From: Desulfoluna sp942491485
GTDB lineage: Bacteria > Desulfobacterota > Desulfobacteria > Desulfobacterales > Desulfolunaceae
Length of the DNA stretch: 64,000 bases
Direction: 5' to 3'
Assembly (NCBI GenBank): GCA_942491485.1
Contig: CALOAX010000004.1
Coordinates: 62,001 to 126,000, forward strand
The notes under the pieces are model-generated. The model had not been told where the DNA came from. It searched no databases and worked only from the letters and a program-made list of their open reading frames with translations. The translations under genes and the position numbers were made by a program. Shown in pieces: positions 1 to 9,152 of the stretch (positions are counted from its first letter, which is position 1; each line of letters starts with the position of its first letter).

Positions 1-383
1 AGGGCGGGAACAAAGCTGCCGATGAAGATGGCGGCATCCCAGACCCTGGTCCAGACAGGGCTGACAATCTGATCGCGGAACTCAAAGGAGACGCCGCGGA
101 TGATCAGGGCGAAGAGAATCAGCATCAAGGGTGTGTAGAGTGATGAAAACATCACCGCGTAGACCGTGGGAAAGGCCGCAAAGGTGACGCCGCCTGCGGT
201 GAGGAGCCACACCTCGTTGCCGTCCCACAAAGGACCGATGGACGCGATCATTGTGCGCTTATCGGTATCGCTTTTGCCAAGAAAGGGGTAGAGGGTGCCC
301 ACCCCGAAGTCAAACCCATCGGTAATAAAAAAGATGGCCCAGAGAAGCCCCCAGAGAAAAAACCACGTTGACTGCAAAACCAT
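1..383 (-). CDS. cydB: Cytochrome bd quinol oxidase subunit II (N-terminal part, cut by window edge)
   Basis: This is the smaller integral membrane subunit of the cytochrome bd oxidase, which oxidises quinol and reduces O2 to water in the cytoplasmic membrane. About 127 residues are visible, starting MVLQSTWFFLWG and containing the family signatures DGFDFGVGTLYPFLG and IGPLWDGNEVWLL, then AGGVTFAAFP. The reading frame is open to the first base, so the C-terminus lies outside the window. The start at 383 has a GGAGGACAG ribosome site just upstream. It follows cydA by 56 bases on the same strand and surely forms one operon with it. In a sulfate reducer the likely job is O2 scavenging rather than aerobic growth (inference). 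Confidence 0.95.
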   Translation of the reverse strand, partial: MVLQSTWFFLWGLLWAIFFITDGFDFGVGTLYPFLGKSDTDKRTMIASIGPLWDGNEVWLLTAGGVTFAAFPTVYAVMFSSLYTPLMLILFALIIRGVSFEFRDQIVSPVWTRVWDAAIFIGSFVPA

Positions 384-439
384 GTATCTGTCCTCCTATC
401 AATCAGAAGATGTGTGCTTTAGGTGACGACCTCGAATGA

Positions 440-1759
440 CTATGCTGCAGTTTCCTGCACAGGCTCCGGTCCGTTTTTGGCGTGCTTGATCATGAGCCAG
501 AAACCCACGAAGCCCAGGAGGCTGTACACCACCACAAACCCGATGAGGCTGCCCAGAACCTGGCTGGAGGCCACAGGCGATGCCGCCTGGGAGGTTTTCA
601 TGAGGCCGTGGACGATCCAGGGCTGACGGCCAACCTCGGTGAGGACCCATCCCGCTTCAATGGTGAGAAGGGGCAGGGGGATTGCAAAAAGCATGGCCTT
701 GAGCATTTTGTGGCTCTCGAGGAGCTTGTTGCGCTTGATGAAGGCCCAGATGATGAGAAAGATCATGAGGGTGGCGCTTCCCACCATGGTCCGGAAGGCC
801 AGGGAGGTGATGAGCACCGGTGGTCGCTCATCTTTGGGGATATCCTTGAGTCCGATGATCTCCGCATCGAAATCGTGCTTGCCGAGGAAGCTCAGGAGGC
901 CGGGAATACGTCCGAACTCAATGAGGTTTCGCTCGTTTTTCTCGTCGGGAATGGCCAGGATAAAGGAAGGTGCTCGGGTCGTGGTTTCCCAGTGGGCTTC
1001 CATGGCGGCCAGTTTCGCCGGCTGTTTTTCGGTGACGTTGACCCCGTGCATGTCGCCGGAAATGGCCACCACGGCTGTGGAGAGGACACCGAAGATCAAG
1101 GCAAGGCGGAAGGCCCGGGTAAAGAGCTCCACGTCCTGTTTTTTCAAAAGGTGGTAGGCGCTGACGCCCATGACAAAGAAGGCGCTGTACATGTATGCGG
1201 CCGAGAGGGTGTGGAAGATTTCGAGGAACGCGTACTTCTGGGTGACGACGGCCATGAAGTCCGTGAGTTCCGCGCGGCCGTTACGGATGGTGTATCCTAC
1301 GGGGTTCTGCATCCAGGCGTTGGCGATGAGGATCCAGAAGGAGGAGAGGGTGCCGGCAATGGCGACCAGCCACATGACGGTGGCGTGGGCCTTGGCTGAG
1401 AGCTTTTTCCAGCCGAAAATCCAGATGCCGATGAAGGTGGACTCCAGGAAGAATGCGGCCGTTGCTTCAATGGCGAGGAGAGAGCCGAAGATATCCCCCA
1501 CATACTCGGAGTAGCGTGACCAGTTGGTTCCGAACTGGAACTCCAGGGTGATGCCGGTGACAACACCCAGGGCCACGTTGATGAGAAAGAGCTTCCCGAA
1601 AAACTTGGTCATGCGCAGCCAGGTTTCATCACCGGTTTTCGCATACCGGGTCTCCATAATGGCTACAAGGATCGAGAGCCCCAGGGTCAGAGGGACAAAA
1701 AGAAAATGGAACATTGTCGCAGCGGCGAACTGCAGACGTGAGAGCATAACTACATCCAT
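440..1759 (-). CDS. cydA: Cytochrome bd quinol oxidase subunit I
   Basis: This is the catalytic haem-bearing subunit of cytochrome bd oxidase, about 439 residues with roughly nine membrane spans. The early LSRLQFAAATMFHFLFVPLT segment carries the haem b595 ligand histidine, and EVGRQPWIVHG is the conserved GRQPW motif after the quinol-binding loop. The loop is short, so this is the short-Q-loop class (E. coli CydA is nearly 80 residues longer). The frame stays open upstream to 1819, but the start at 1759 (MDVVMLSR) has AGGAGG five bases upstream and fits the family N-terminus, so the longer form is rejected. It is followed by cydB and preceded by a small zinc-ribbon gene on the same strand. 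Confidence 0.96.
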   Translation of the reverse strand: MDVVMLSRLQFAAATMFHFLFVPLTLGLSILVAIMETRYAKTGDETWLRMTKFFGKLFLINVALGVVTGITLEFQFGTNWSRYSEYVGDIFGSLLAIEATAAFFLESTFIGIWIFGWKKLSAKAHATVMWLVAIAGTLSSFWILIANAWMQNPVGYTIRNGRAELTDFMAVVTQKYAFLEIFHTLSAAYMYSAFFVMGVSAYHLLKKQDVELFTRAFRLALIFGVLSTAVVAISGDMHGVNVTEKQPAKLAAMEAHWETTTRAPSFILAIPDEKNERNLIEFGRIPGLLSFLGKHDFDAEIIGLKDIPKDERPPVLITSLAFRTMVGSATLMIFLIIWAFIKRNKLLESHKMLKAMLFAIPLPLLTIEAGWVLTEVGRQPWIVHGLMKTSQAASPVASSQVLGSLIGFVVVYSLLGFVGFWLMIKHAKNGPEPVQETAA

Positions 1760-1914
1760 GGATTCCTCCTTAACATCCAGATCAATATCAACACGAACGA
1801 TTCGTTTCTTTTGTATCAAACAACAATGATGGCTCCGTGTGGACGTCTGTTGCTGTTGGTGTCAGACGTGGCGCGGAGCCATCAATAATACCTCATTTCA
1901 AGGACGAAATAACA

Positions 1915-2088
1915 TTAGCTCGAGGCCTTTTTAACATCCAGGACCTCTTTGCACTTACTGCATGTATGGGTCTTCTCCACTTCGTCGGAGAACACCTCAT
2001 TGACGGTGTTGCATTTACTGCAGGTTACTTCAATGGGTTGAATGCTCTTGAAGGGCTCATGCCCGGGACAATGTTGGGTGGTGTTCAT
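1915..2088 (-). CDS. Small zinc-ribbon protein upstream of cydAB
   Basis: A 57-residue soluble protein beginning MNTTQHCPGHEPFKS. It contains two CxxC knuckles (TCSKCN and TCSKCK), about 20 residues apart, the pattern of a rubredoxin-like or zinc-ribbon fold that binds one Zn or Fe. AAAGGAGGCACCC directly precedes the ATG at 2088, so the in-frame codons further upstream are not used. It lies 155 bases upstream of cydA on the same strand and may be cotranscribed. The function is not known to me. A metal-binding accessory role or a redox role linked to oxygen defence is a guess from context. Confidence 0.75.
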   Translation of the reverse strand: MNTTQHCPGHEPFKSIQPIEVTCSKCNTVNEVFSDEVEKTHTCSKCKEVLDVKKASS

Positions 2089-3170
2089 GGGTGCCTCCTT
2101 TGAAAGTGGCTCTTGGACCATCGTTCATTGTTTTCAGCACAGAGCGATTCTGAAGTCGAACCGCTATGCCGCTGCATTCAAACATAGGGGTGAAACCTGT
2201 CGGACAAACCGATTGCAGACTAAAGTTGAATAAAGCTTCAGCAAAACGTATGCCAATAATGTGTGTGCATGTCGGTCCATGCGGATCGGCGGGAAAAATA
2301 AAAGGGAGCAGCAGCCTGCCCACCAAGGAATCATACTGGTTAATGGGATCGGTGCAAAGAGAAATTGTGAGTTGGCCTTCTTCAAAACTTGGGGGGGACT
2401 TGTTCGGGTTCCTGTTCCGGGTAGGGTTGGCGGGGCAGTTTGGAGACGTAAGTGTATCGTTTTGCGGTGAGACATGTCGGCGGGCTGATGTCGGTGTGGA
2501 GGATTGTGGAGGTATAAAGACGGGTTGTCATTTTTACTGGGTTGGCTGAGGAAATACCAGCGTTGGGTGATTGGCAGAGATTCGGGGAACGGCCTGCGTG
2601 TAATGTCTCATTTTTCTATCGGATGGAACAGGTTGAGGTGGCGTTATGGTTGGGCGTGTGATGGCAAGTGGGAAAAAATGGTGTGCCGGCTGGACAAGCC
2701 GGGGCGCCTTTTATTTTGGGGTGTGTACATCTTTCAGTTTTGAAAAATGGTCACCTGACTTGACTTGTGGGGGGGAGGAATTATATATGTGTCTGTTGAA
2801 GGGTCAGCTAAATGATGGAATATAAGGCCCTTTGACGGCCTCTCTCCCGGAAGGGAGGATGGAGCGGGATCCGGTTTTTTTATCCGGATGGCACGAATCT
2901 TGATGTAGCTTTGATGACTGATATCGGTCAGAGCCTCAATGCAGAGTGTTTCCAAGGGCAAACGTGGCCCTTGAACCGAATAAACCAAGATGCAGCGGAA
3001 GTACCATCGATCCGGATGGGTTGACGCCGAACCGGCCGCAAGGGCTGGTTTGGGCATGGCATGCGTCATCGACATGAATTACAGGGACCTCCCCTGTAGC
3101 AACACAGACCATCGGATGCCCTGCCCGAGGATCGGGTAACACTTTATCATTTACCATAAGGAGAAACGAG
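2089..3170. other. Intergenic region without a recognisable gene
   Basis: About 1.1 kb between two divergently oriented genes (zinc-ribbon protein on minus, ferritin-like protein on plus). The open frames here show no family signature, no good ribosome sites and atypical composition. The only structured element I see is the palindrome TGACTGATATCGGTCA at 2915-2930, a possible regulator site about 240 bases before the ferritin-like gene. Confidence 0.5.
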
Positions 3171-3644
3171 ATGGGCCTGGGTTTTAACGCAGACGAAATT
3201 TTTGAAATGGCAGAGCAGATTGAGCGCAACGGAGCCAAATACTACCGAGAGGCAGCCGAGGCGGTTACCAATGAAGCAGACAAGAAATTTCTCGTTGAGC
3301 TTGCAGTCATGGAAGATGACCATGAAGTGACCTTTGCGGACCTGAGAAAAAACCTGGCTGCTGATGAGAAAGAGGCCGTGACCTTTGACCCTGAGGACGA
3401 GGCCGCTCAGTACCTTAAAGCCCTTGCTGACACCCGCGTTTTCTACCAGAAGGATATTGACCTCTCCTCCATGGAGGGCATCCTGAAAGGCGCCATCACC
3501 GCGGAAAAAGACTCCATTGTCTTCTACCTCGGTATGAAAGACCTTGTTGGCGGCACCCGTGGCAAGGATCGCATTGATGCCATCATCAAAGAAGAGATGA
3601 AGCACATCAAGCTTCTCTCCAGCCGTCTTCTCGCCGGCAAGTAG
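3171..3644 (+). CDS. Ferritin-like diiron protein, rubrerythrin family without rubredoxin domain
   Basis: A 157-residue all-helical protein. EMAEQIERNGAKYYREAA near the N-terminus, ELAVMEDDHEVTF in the middle, AITAEKDSIVFYLG and KEEMKHIKLL near the C-terminus give the Glu/ExxH pairs expected for a four-helix diiron centre. There is no C-terminal CxxC rubredoxin domain, so it belongs to the short ferritin-like rubrerythrin group rather than true rubrerythrin. Family members reduce peroxide or store iron. Placement beside cytochrome bd suggests oxidative-stress defence (inference). AAGGAG lies 8 bases before the ATG. A strong terminator follows at 3695. Confidence 0.85.
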   Translation: MGLGFNADEIFEMAEQIERNGAKYYREAAEAVTNEADKKFLVELAVMEDDHEVTFADLRKNLAADEKEAVTFDPEDEAAQYLKALADTRVFYQKDIDLSSMEGILKGAITAEKDSIVFYLGMKDLVGGTRGKDRIDAIIKEEMKHIKLLSSRLLAGK

Positions 3645-3694
3645 TCGGGACTGTTTTTGCCCGGGCGGTAAGCCCGGCATGCACAAAGATCAAG

Positions 3695-3740
3695 GCACCT
3701 GCCTCCCCTGTTCTCAAGGGGAGGCAGGTGCTTTTTTTTT
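3695..3740 (+). terminator. Rho-independent terminator of the ferritin-like gene
   Basis: A perfect 14-bp stem (GCACCTGCCTCCCC pairing with its complement) with a nine-base loop is followed by nine T residues. It lies 50 bases after the stop codon at 3644. Confidence 0.93.
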
Positions 3741-4217
3741 GCCTTTGTAAACATCTTACCAAATCAACAAAAAGGGGGTGGCGATCTCGGGCAAGGGAGG
3801 TGGATCCCTACAGGGGGCTGCATCGTTGCACCTTTTTCGTGAAATATCAGGCCGAATTCTTCAAAACTTGTTCTTGAAAGAATGGGGTAAATAATATAAT
3901 TATTAGTGAATTAGCGATGGTCGATCCATCGGTTCATTTCTTGCTCGCAGGCATCTTAAAGAAGACCTTCTTCCTTTCCAGAGTATTTCTTTCGACCGTA
4001 CCGGTTTGTTATCGTCACCCCCCATATAGCACCACGTCTGAGTTGGTGTATGTTTTTCGTCAGATCTTATTGCTCCATGGTTTCAACGCATGTGTCGTCA
4101 CTTGCCGTGATTATGTGTTGGCTTGGCCCCTTTAACACCTCAGCTGTTGCCGATACGTTCATGCCTTCGTTTCGCTGGGCTGTGCAGCACCGCAGGTTTC
4201 CATAAAGGAGGAACAGT
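3741..4217. other. Intergenic region, promoter of the cytochrome pair expected here
   Basis: About 480 bases between a terminator and the NapC-like gene. I see no coding frame with support. The AT-rich stretch around 3885-3905 may hold promoter elements for the downstream cytochrome operon, but no clear -35/-10 pair or HcpR-type palindrome could be assigned. Confidence 0.4.
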
Positions 4218-4790
4218 ATGACCCTACCCAAGTGGCTGCAGGGAAAAACGCCTCTGAAAATCCTGGGATGGGGCGCTGGGTTCGGTATTGTGGTGACGGT
4301 GCTTCTGGTGCTGGCCTCGGGATTTATGATTGAGTCCACCAACACCGACACGTTTTGTGTGAGTTGTCATTACATGAACCCTTTCCGGGATGCCTGGAGG
4401 GCTTCTCCCCATGGCGGGACAAACCCCAGGGGGGTGGTGGCCCAGTGTGTGGATTGCCATTTGCCTCATGACAGTTACCTTCAATACCTGGTCGTCAAAG
4501 GCAAAACAGGGGCCAGCGATTATTACCATAACCTTTTTATCGATCCGTATACCTATGACTGGGCTGGAAACGCCGAGGCTCACCGGCAGAAGTTTACCTT
4601 TGACAGCGCCTGCAAGTCTTGTCACATGGACCTGACGCCGCCCGGGATGGGACGGGGTGGGTTCCTGGCCCACAGAGCCAAGTTGCGTGGGGAAACGGAG
4701 AAGACCTGTACCCAGTGTCACCCCCATGTGGGCCACAAGGACATGCTGGACATGGTCGATCGCTATTTTTCAAGGAAGCAGACAATGTAA
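4218..4790 (+). CDS. NapC/NrfH-type tetrahaem membrane cytochrome c (quinol dehydrogenase)
   Basis: A 190-residue protein with one N-terminal membrane anchor (about residues 14-36, LGWGAGFGIVVTVLLVLASG) and four CXXCH haem sites: CVSCH, CVDCH, CKSCH and CTQCH. That is the layout of the NapC/NirT/NrfH family, which takes electrons from membrane quinol and hands them to a periplasmic multihaem reductase. AAAGGAGGAACAGT precedes the ATG. The next gene, 188 bases downstream, encodes an octahaem HAO-like protein, so the pair resembles the anaerobic napC-hao pairs known from Campylobacterota. It is the probable electron donor to that enzyme. Confidence 0.93.
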   Translation: MTLPKWLQGKTPLKILGWGAGFGIVVTVLLVLASGFMIESTNTDTFCVSCHYMNPFRDAWRASPHGGTNPRGVVAQCVDCHLPHDSYLQYLVVKGKTGASDYYHNLFIDPYTYDWAGNAEAHRQKFTFDSACKSCHMDLTPPGMGRGGFLAHRAKLRGETEKTCTQCHPHVGHKDMLDMVDRYFSRKQTM

Positions 4791-4977
4791 CGTCATTGTT
4801 GCGGTTCAATGTCCTCAGAGTCGTTGGCGTGCCTTAAGTGCCCCGAAACGAGGGGAAGCATGTGTATTAGGGACGGTGTTACGTCATCACACCCAGACTG
4901 CAAGGCAGAGCAGGGTTACTTGGTCCTTTTGAGATTTTACCATTTCATGGAAAAGGCAACAGCGGGAGGAGGCGTTC

Positions 4978-6327
4978 ATGGTGATTTCAGGTAAACGGGT
5001 TATATTGTGGGTTTTGGTTTTTCTGGTGGGGATGGTGGCTCAAGGGGTGGCGGAGACGAGCTATCCTGATCTTTCAATGAAAGAGTTTAAGATCGTTCGA
5101 GGCTACAGCGAGGAGGCGCTTAAGTGTATCGAGTGCCATGCGGCCAAAACCCCCGGGGTGGTGGAAGGCTGGAAGCTGGGGAAGATGGCCCATGCCGGCG
5201 TCTCCTGCTACGACTGTCATACCGTGACCAAGCGGTCCCCCATGGCGTCTCAGTGTGAGGGACTCAAAGGGACCGAGACCTACATTTCCCCCATGGTCTC
5301 CTCCGGGACCTGCAGCCGGTGCCACCCTGTGGAGGTGGAGCAGTTCCAGAAGAGCGGGCACGCCAAACTGGCCGGGGCCCCGGTCATTGAGAACAAGAAG
5401 TTCTTGAAGCTTATGTATCATTACGAAGGCGCCGAGTTCCTCGGGAACACCCAGGGCTCCTTTTCCAACCGGGCGGCCCGTTCCAGTGGCTGCCAGATGT
5501 GTCATGGCACCCAGGTGGAACTAGGGGAAGACAACAAGCCCATCATGGAGACCTGGCCCGGTGGGGTGGGAACCCGTTACCCGGACGGTACCATCGGCAA
5601 CTGCACCGTGTGCCATACCCGGCATCAGTTTTCCATTGCCGAGGCTCGAAAGCCTGAGGCGTGTGCCAGTTGTCACCTGGGCCCGGATCACCCCAACATT
5701 GAAATTTATATTGAGAGCAAGCACGGTCAGATGTTCCAGACCCACGGAGAGGAGTGGGAGTGGGACAGTGCGCCGGACACCTGGGAGCCCGGTGATTACA
5801 CGGCCCCCACCTGTGCGACCTGCCACATGAGCGGCATCGGAGAGCTGGGTACCACCCACAATGTCAACGAGCGCCTCAAGTGGGACCTCGTCCATCAGCG
5901 CAGTGAGATTCGGAGCGGCGTCAGGGGGGACGGGAAAAAGGGTGAGGAGTTGATGAAGAAGGTGTGTGCCAACTGCCACGGTGCGACCCACATCAAGGTC
6001 CAGCGGGATACCTTGGACAGCACGGTGGAACTCTACAACATGTACTGGGACAAAGCCGTGGAGATGAAAAAGGACCTTGAGGCCAAAAAGCTTCTCAAGG
6101 ATGATCCCTGGAAGGACGGGTTCCAGGAGCTGATGTACTATCTCTGGCACCACACCGGTCGCAGGGCTCGCCATGGTGCTGCCATGGGCGGACCCGACTA
6201 TGCGCACTGGCATGGATTCTTCCAGATTTTCCAGGTCTACAAAGACATGGAAGATCTCTACGACATGCGCGTGAAGACAAACAAGATTGAAGCCTTGAGT
6301 CCCGTGATGAGCACCGGCCCCCTTTGA
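4978..6327 (+). CDS. Octahaem hydroxylamine oxidoreductase-like cytochrome c
   Basis: A 449-residue exported protein with a signal peptide (about residues 1-25, ending GVAE) and eight CXXCH sites (CIECH, CYDCH, CSRCH, CQMCH, CTVCH, CASCH, CATCH, CANCH), the haem count and spacing of the HAO family. The C-terminal segment ARHGAAMGGPDYAHWHGFFQ matches the conserved helix of HAO proteins. HAO relatives in anaerobes paired with a NapC-type donor are thought to reduce nitrite or hydroxylamine rather than oxidise hydroxylamine. Whether the trimer-crosslinking tyrosine of the oxidative enzymes is present cannot be settled by eye. GGGAGGAGGCGTTC precedes the ATG. Nearby hcp fits a role in reactive-nitrogen metabolism. 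Confidence 0.9.
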   Translation: MVISGKRVILWVLVFLVGMVAQGVAETSYPDLSMKEFKIVRGYSEEALKCIECHAAKTPGVVEGWKLGKMAHAGVSCYDCHTVTKRSPMASQCEGLKGTETYISPMVSSGTCSRCHPVEVEQFQKSGHAKLAGAPVIENKKFLKLMYHYEGAEFLGNTQGSFSNRAARSSGCQMCHGTQVELGEDNKPIMETWPGGVGTRYPDGTIGNCTVCHTRHQFSIAEARKPEACASCHLGPDHPNIEIYIESKHGQMFQTHGEEWEWDSAPDTWEPGDYTAPTCATCHMSGIGELGTTHNVNERLKWDLVHQRSEIRSGVRGDGKKGEELMKKVCANCHGATHIKVQRDTLDSTVELYNMYWDKAVEMKKDLEAKKLLKDDPWKDGFQELMYYLWHHTGRRARHGAAMGGPDYAHWHGFFQIFQVYKDMEDLYDMRVKTNKIEALSPVMSTGPL

Positions 6328-6351
6328 TACCGGGGTAAACCGGGAAAGAGA

Positions 6352-6383
6352 GGGCGGTGCCGCATGCGGAACCGCCCTTTTGC
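6352..6383 (+). terminator. Terminator after the HAO-like gene
   Basis: GGGCGGTGCCGC pairs with GCGGAACCGCCC (one mismatch, tight loop) and is followed by TTTT. It lies 25 bases past the stop codon at 6327. Confidence 0.8.
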
Positions 6384-6483
6384 GTTCATGGGCAGGGGGC
6401 TGCGCCCTGGTCAGTCTCCATTTGTCATTGGGATATCGCAACGTGGCATGGGGATTGCATTTGATTTTGCAACCTTGTGTCCG

Positions 6484-7170
6484 TCAGAGTTTGCCGTTTT
6501 CCGACAGGGCTTCAAGGCCTTCAAAGTCCAGCAGGGTGATCTCACGGCCCGAGACTTGGATGAGGCCTTCGGAGGCCATCTTGGCCTGGATGCGGGAGAG
6601 GGTCTCGGGAATGGTCCCGAGAAGGCTGGCCAGTTGGCCTTTGGAGATGGTCAGGGTCACCTGCCCCCGGTTGTTCTGCTCTTCTGCGAGGAAGAGGAGG
6701 TGGGAGGCGATGCGTCCCGGGACCTCTTTCAGGGAGAGGTTTTCGATCTGTACGGTAAACTGTCTGAGGCGCGTGGAGAGAACGGCCAGAAGTTTCATGG
6801 CAAGGGACGGCTCTTTGGCGATAAGACGGGTGAAGGCGTCCCTGGGAAAAAAGAGCAGGGTGCTTTTGGCCAGCACGGCGGCATTGGCCGGGAAGGGAAT
6901 GCCGGCAAAGACGGCCACCTCTCCGATGGGTTCCCCCGGGCCGAAGATATGAAGGATCTGCTCTTTGCCCTCCGACGAGGACTTGAACACCTTTACCTGG
7001 CCTTCGGCAACAATGTAGAACCCGTCTCCGGGATCTCCTTCGGAAAAGATCATCTCCCCTTTGCGGTAGCTTTTTTGCAGGGCAAGGCCGGCAAGGAGAT
7101 CGAGGTCATGGGGCTCCAGTCCGCTGAAGAGGGGGACGGCGGCGAGGATGGCGTGAGACCCTTGGGGCAT
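6484..7170 (-). CDS. CRP/FNR-family regulator, HcpR-like
   Basis: A 228-residue transcription factor. The cyclic-nucleotide-binding-like beta roll (about residues 10-125) contains IFSEGDPGDGFYIVAEGQVK and GEPIGEVAVFAG. A central dimer helix (STRLRQFTVQIENLSLKEVP) and a C-terminal winged helix (KGQLASLLGTIPETLSRIQ) follow. Start MPQGSHAIL at 7170 is preceded by AAAGGAGCACCACCC. The longer frame to 7272 runs into a dispersed repeat and is rejected. It is divergent from hcp with a TTGAC-N4-GTCAA palindrome between, the arrangement described for HcpR, which controls N-oxide/NO defence genes in sulfate reducers. The assignment to HcpR rests on context and site. Confidence 0.88.
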   Translation of the reverse strand: MPQGSHAILAAVPLFSGLEPHDLDLLAGLALQKSYRKGEMIFSEGDPGDGFYIVAEGQVKVFKSSSEGKEQILHIFGPGEPIGEVAVFAGIPFPANAAVLAKSTLLFFPRDAFTRLIAKEPSLAMKLLAVLSTRLRQFTVQIENLSLKEVPGRIASHLLFLAEEQNNRGQVTLTISKGQLASLLGTIPETLSRIQAKMASEGLIQVSGREITLLDFEGLEALSENGKL

Positions 7171-7213
7171 GGGTGGTGCTCCTTTCTGGGGCAGGGTGTG
7201 ATGGCGTTGCCTG

Positions 7214-7280
7214 CGGGCGCAACCCGTTAGCGAATGCGACGGACCCGAGGAACGAGGGAACGGAGCATTCACGAACCTGA
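7214..7280 (-). repeat. Dispersed repeat, partial B half-module
   Basis: It contains GGGCGCAACCCGTTAGCGAATG, CCCGAGGAACGAGGG and GGAGCATTCACGAACCTG (segments of one motif), matching the B half-module found at 21800, 44074, 54355 and 60577. The terminal tag is missing here. It lies just upstream of the HcpR-like gene start. Confidence 0.8.
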
Positions 7281-7311
7281 AGATACAATTTTTGAAATTT
7301 TTGCATTCTGT

Positions 7312-7325
7312 TTGACCTAAGTCAA
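7312..7325. promoter_or_regulatory. Putative HcpR operator in the divergent hcpR-hcp region
   Basis: TTGACCTAAGTCAA is an inverted repeat with perfect TTGAC/GTCAA half-sites, the layout of CRP/FNR-family operators and close to the motif reported for HcpR in Desulfovibrio. It lies 142 bases from the regulator start and 165 bases from the hcp start. Confidence 0.7.
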
Positions 7326-7489
7326 GGTGTGGGAGGAGAAGATGGCGTAGAAATGGGACAAGCCTGGAGGAAATGACACCTCAGGGGGATGGATAAAACA
7401 AACGACCTGCCGCCGTAGCATTCAAGGCGACTGGCACACCGGTCGGATCCCGTTGACACGTGAAACTACAATTGAACAAGGAGAACAAT

Positions 7490-9103
7490 ATGTTTTGTTA
7501 TCAGTGCGAGCAGACAGCCAAAGGAACCGGGTGTACCAAGATCGGCGTATGCGGAAAACAGCCCGAAGTGGCTGCCTTGCAGGACCTTTTGATCCATGCG
7601 TTGAAAGGCCTCTCCCTTTACGCGGTGAAAGCAGCTGAAAAGGGGATTCGTGATGAGAAGATGGATCTCTTTGTTTGTGAAGCAATTTTTTCTACGCTTA
7701 CCAACGTCGATTTCGATCCGGCCCGTTTTGTTGAACTCATTGCCCAGTGCGAGGCGTACACGAAATCCCTGAAAGAGCAGACCGGTCTCGACCTTGCCGG
7801 GCCCTCCTGCTCCTGCGCCGGCAAGAGCCAGGCAGAGCTGGTGGCCGTGGGCGAAACCCTGGGGGTCATGGCCGACGCCACCCTTGACGCCGATGTCCGC
7901 TCCTTGAGGGAGCTTCTCGTTTACGGCCTCAAAGGGCTTGCAGCGTATGCCGACCATGCGGCCATCCTCGGTCAGAAAGACCCGGCGGTCTTTGCCTTTA
8001 TTTACGAAGCCCTGGCCGCAACCCTCGACAACACCCTTGCCGTGGGCGACCTGGTGGGCCTCTGCCTCAAGTGCGGTGAGGTGAACATTCGTGCCATGGA
8101 GCTTCTCGACGCCGGAAACACCGGCACGTACGGTCACCCCGTTCCCACCTCGGTTCCCCTGGGCGCAAAGGCGGGCAAGGCCATTTTGGTCTCCGGTCAC
8201 GATCTCAAGGATCTGGAGCTTCTGCTCAAGCAGACCGAAGGCAAGGGGATCAACATTTATACCCACGGTGAGATGCTTCCCTGTCATGGGTACCCTGAAC
8301 TGAAAAAATACGATCATTTTTATGGTCACTACGGCACGGCCTGGCAGAATCAGGCCAAAGAGTTTGATGCCTTCCCCGGCACCATCCTCATGACCACCAA
8401 CTGCATCCAGAAGCCGAAAGAGACGTACAACGACCGTATCTTCACCACTGGCCTCGTCGGGTGGCCCGGAGTGGCTCATATCGGGGACAGCAAGGATTTT
8501 ACCCCTGTTATCGAAGGGGCCCTTGCCTGTGGGGGGTTCACCGCGGATACCGACAAGGGCTCTGTCATGGTCGGTTTTGCACGCAACGCTGTCCTTGGAG
8601 TGGCCGACAAGATCATCGACGCGGTGAAGGGCGGCGCGATTCGTCACTTCTTCCTTGTGGGCGGTTGTGACGGCGCCAAGCCCGGTCGTAACTACTACAC
8701 CGACATGGTGGAGCAGATTCCGTCCGATTGTGTCGTGCTGACCCTGGCTTGCGGCAAGTTCCGCTTCTTTGACAAGCAGCTCGGCGACATCGGTGGCATT
8801 CCCAGGCTTCTTGATGTGGGGCAGTGCAACGATGCCTACTCCGCAGTGAGAATCGCCCTGGCCCTGGCCGAGGCCTTTGATTGCGGTGTAAACGATCTGC
8901 CCCTCTCCTTCATCCTCTCCTGGTACGAGCAGAAGGCGTGCGTGATTCTTCTCTCCCTGCTCCACCTCGGGATCAAGGACATCAAGCTCGGGCCCACACT
9001 GCCGGCCTTTATTTCTCCCAACGTCCTCAATGTTCTGGTGGAGAATTTCAACATCGCTCCCACCGGCACCGTGGAAGAGGATCTGAAAGCGGCCCTGGGA
9101 TAG
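7490..9103 (+). CDS. hcp: Hybrid cluster protein (hydroxylamine reductase / NO reductase), class I
   Basis: A 537-residue cytoplasmic Fe-S enzyme. The N-terminal Cys pattern C3-x2-C6-x8-C15-x5-C21 (MFCYQCEQTAKGTGC) binds the [4Fe-4S] cubane as in Desulfovibrio Hcp. The hybrid-cluster ligands are recognisable: His and Glu in YTHGEMLPCHGYP, Cys in TTNCIQKP, GGCDGAKPGR, TLACGKFRF and VGQCNDAYS, and Glu and Lys in SWYEQKAC. Hcp reduces hydroxylamine in vitro and is thought to act on NO in vivo. The start at 7490 has AAGGAG seven bases upstream. The gene follows the HcpR-type operator and begins a series of plus-strand genes ending in the siroheme protein at 15105. Confidence 0.97.
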   Translation: MFCYQCEQTAKGTGCTKIGVCGKQPEVAALQDLLIHALKGLSLYAVKAAEKGIRDEKMDLFVCEAIFSTLTNVDFDPARFVELIAQCEAYTKSLKEQTGLDLAGPSCSCAGKSQAELVAVGETLGVMADATLDADVRSLRELLVYGLKGLAAYADHAAILGQKDPAVFAFIYEALAATLDNTLAVGDLVGLCLKCGEVNIRAMELLDAGNTGTYGHPVPTSVPLGAKAGKAILVSGHDLKDLELLLKQTEGKGINIYTHGEMLPCHGYPELKKYDHFYGHYGTAWQNQAKEFDAFPGTILMTTNCIQKPKETYNDRIFTTGLVGWPGVAHIGDSKDFTPVIEGALACGGFTADTDKGSVMVGFARNAVLGVADKIIDAVKGGAIRHFFLVGGCDGAKPGRNYYTDMVEQIPSDCVVLTLACGKFRFFDKQLGDIGGIPRLLDVGQCNDAYSAVRIALALAEAFDCGVNDLPLSFILSWYEQKACVILLSLLHLGIKDIKLGPTLPAFISPNVLNVLVENFNIAPTGTVEEDLKAALG

Positions 9104-9152
9104 TTGGCACAGTTGTTGAGTTGAATAATGAAAGATCCTCCGTCGGTCAGGG

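Noticed and set aside
482..1399. 305-residue open frame antisense to cydA
   Set aside because: Shadow of cydA with low-complexity Gly/His/Glu content.
7466..8965. 499-residue open frame antisense to hcp
   Set aside because: Complete overlap with the well-supported hcp gene; no ribosome site or motif.
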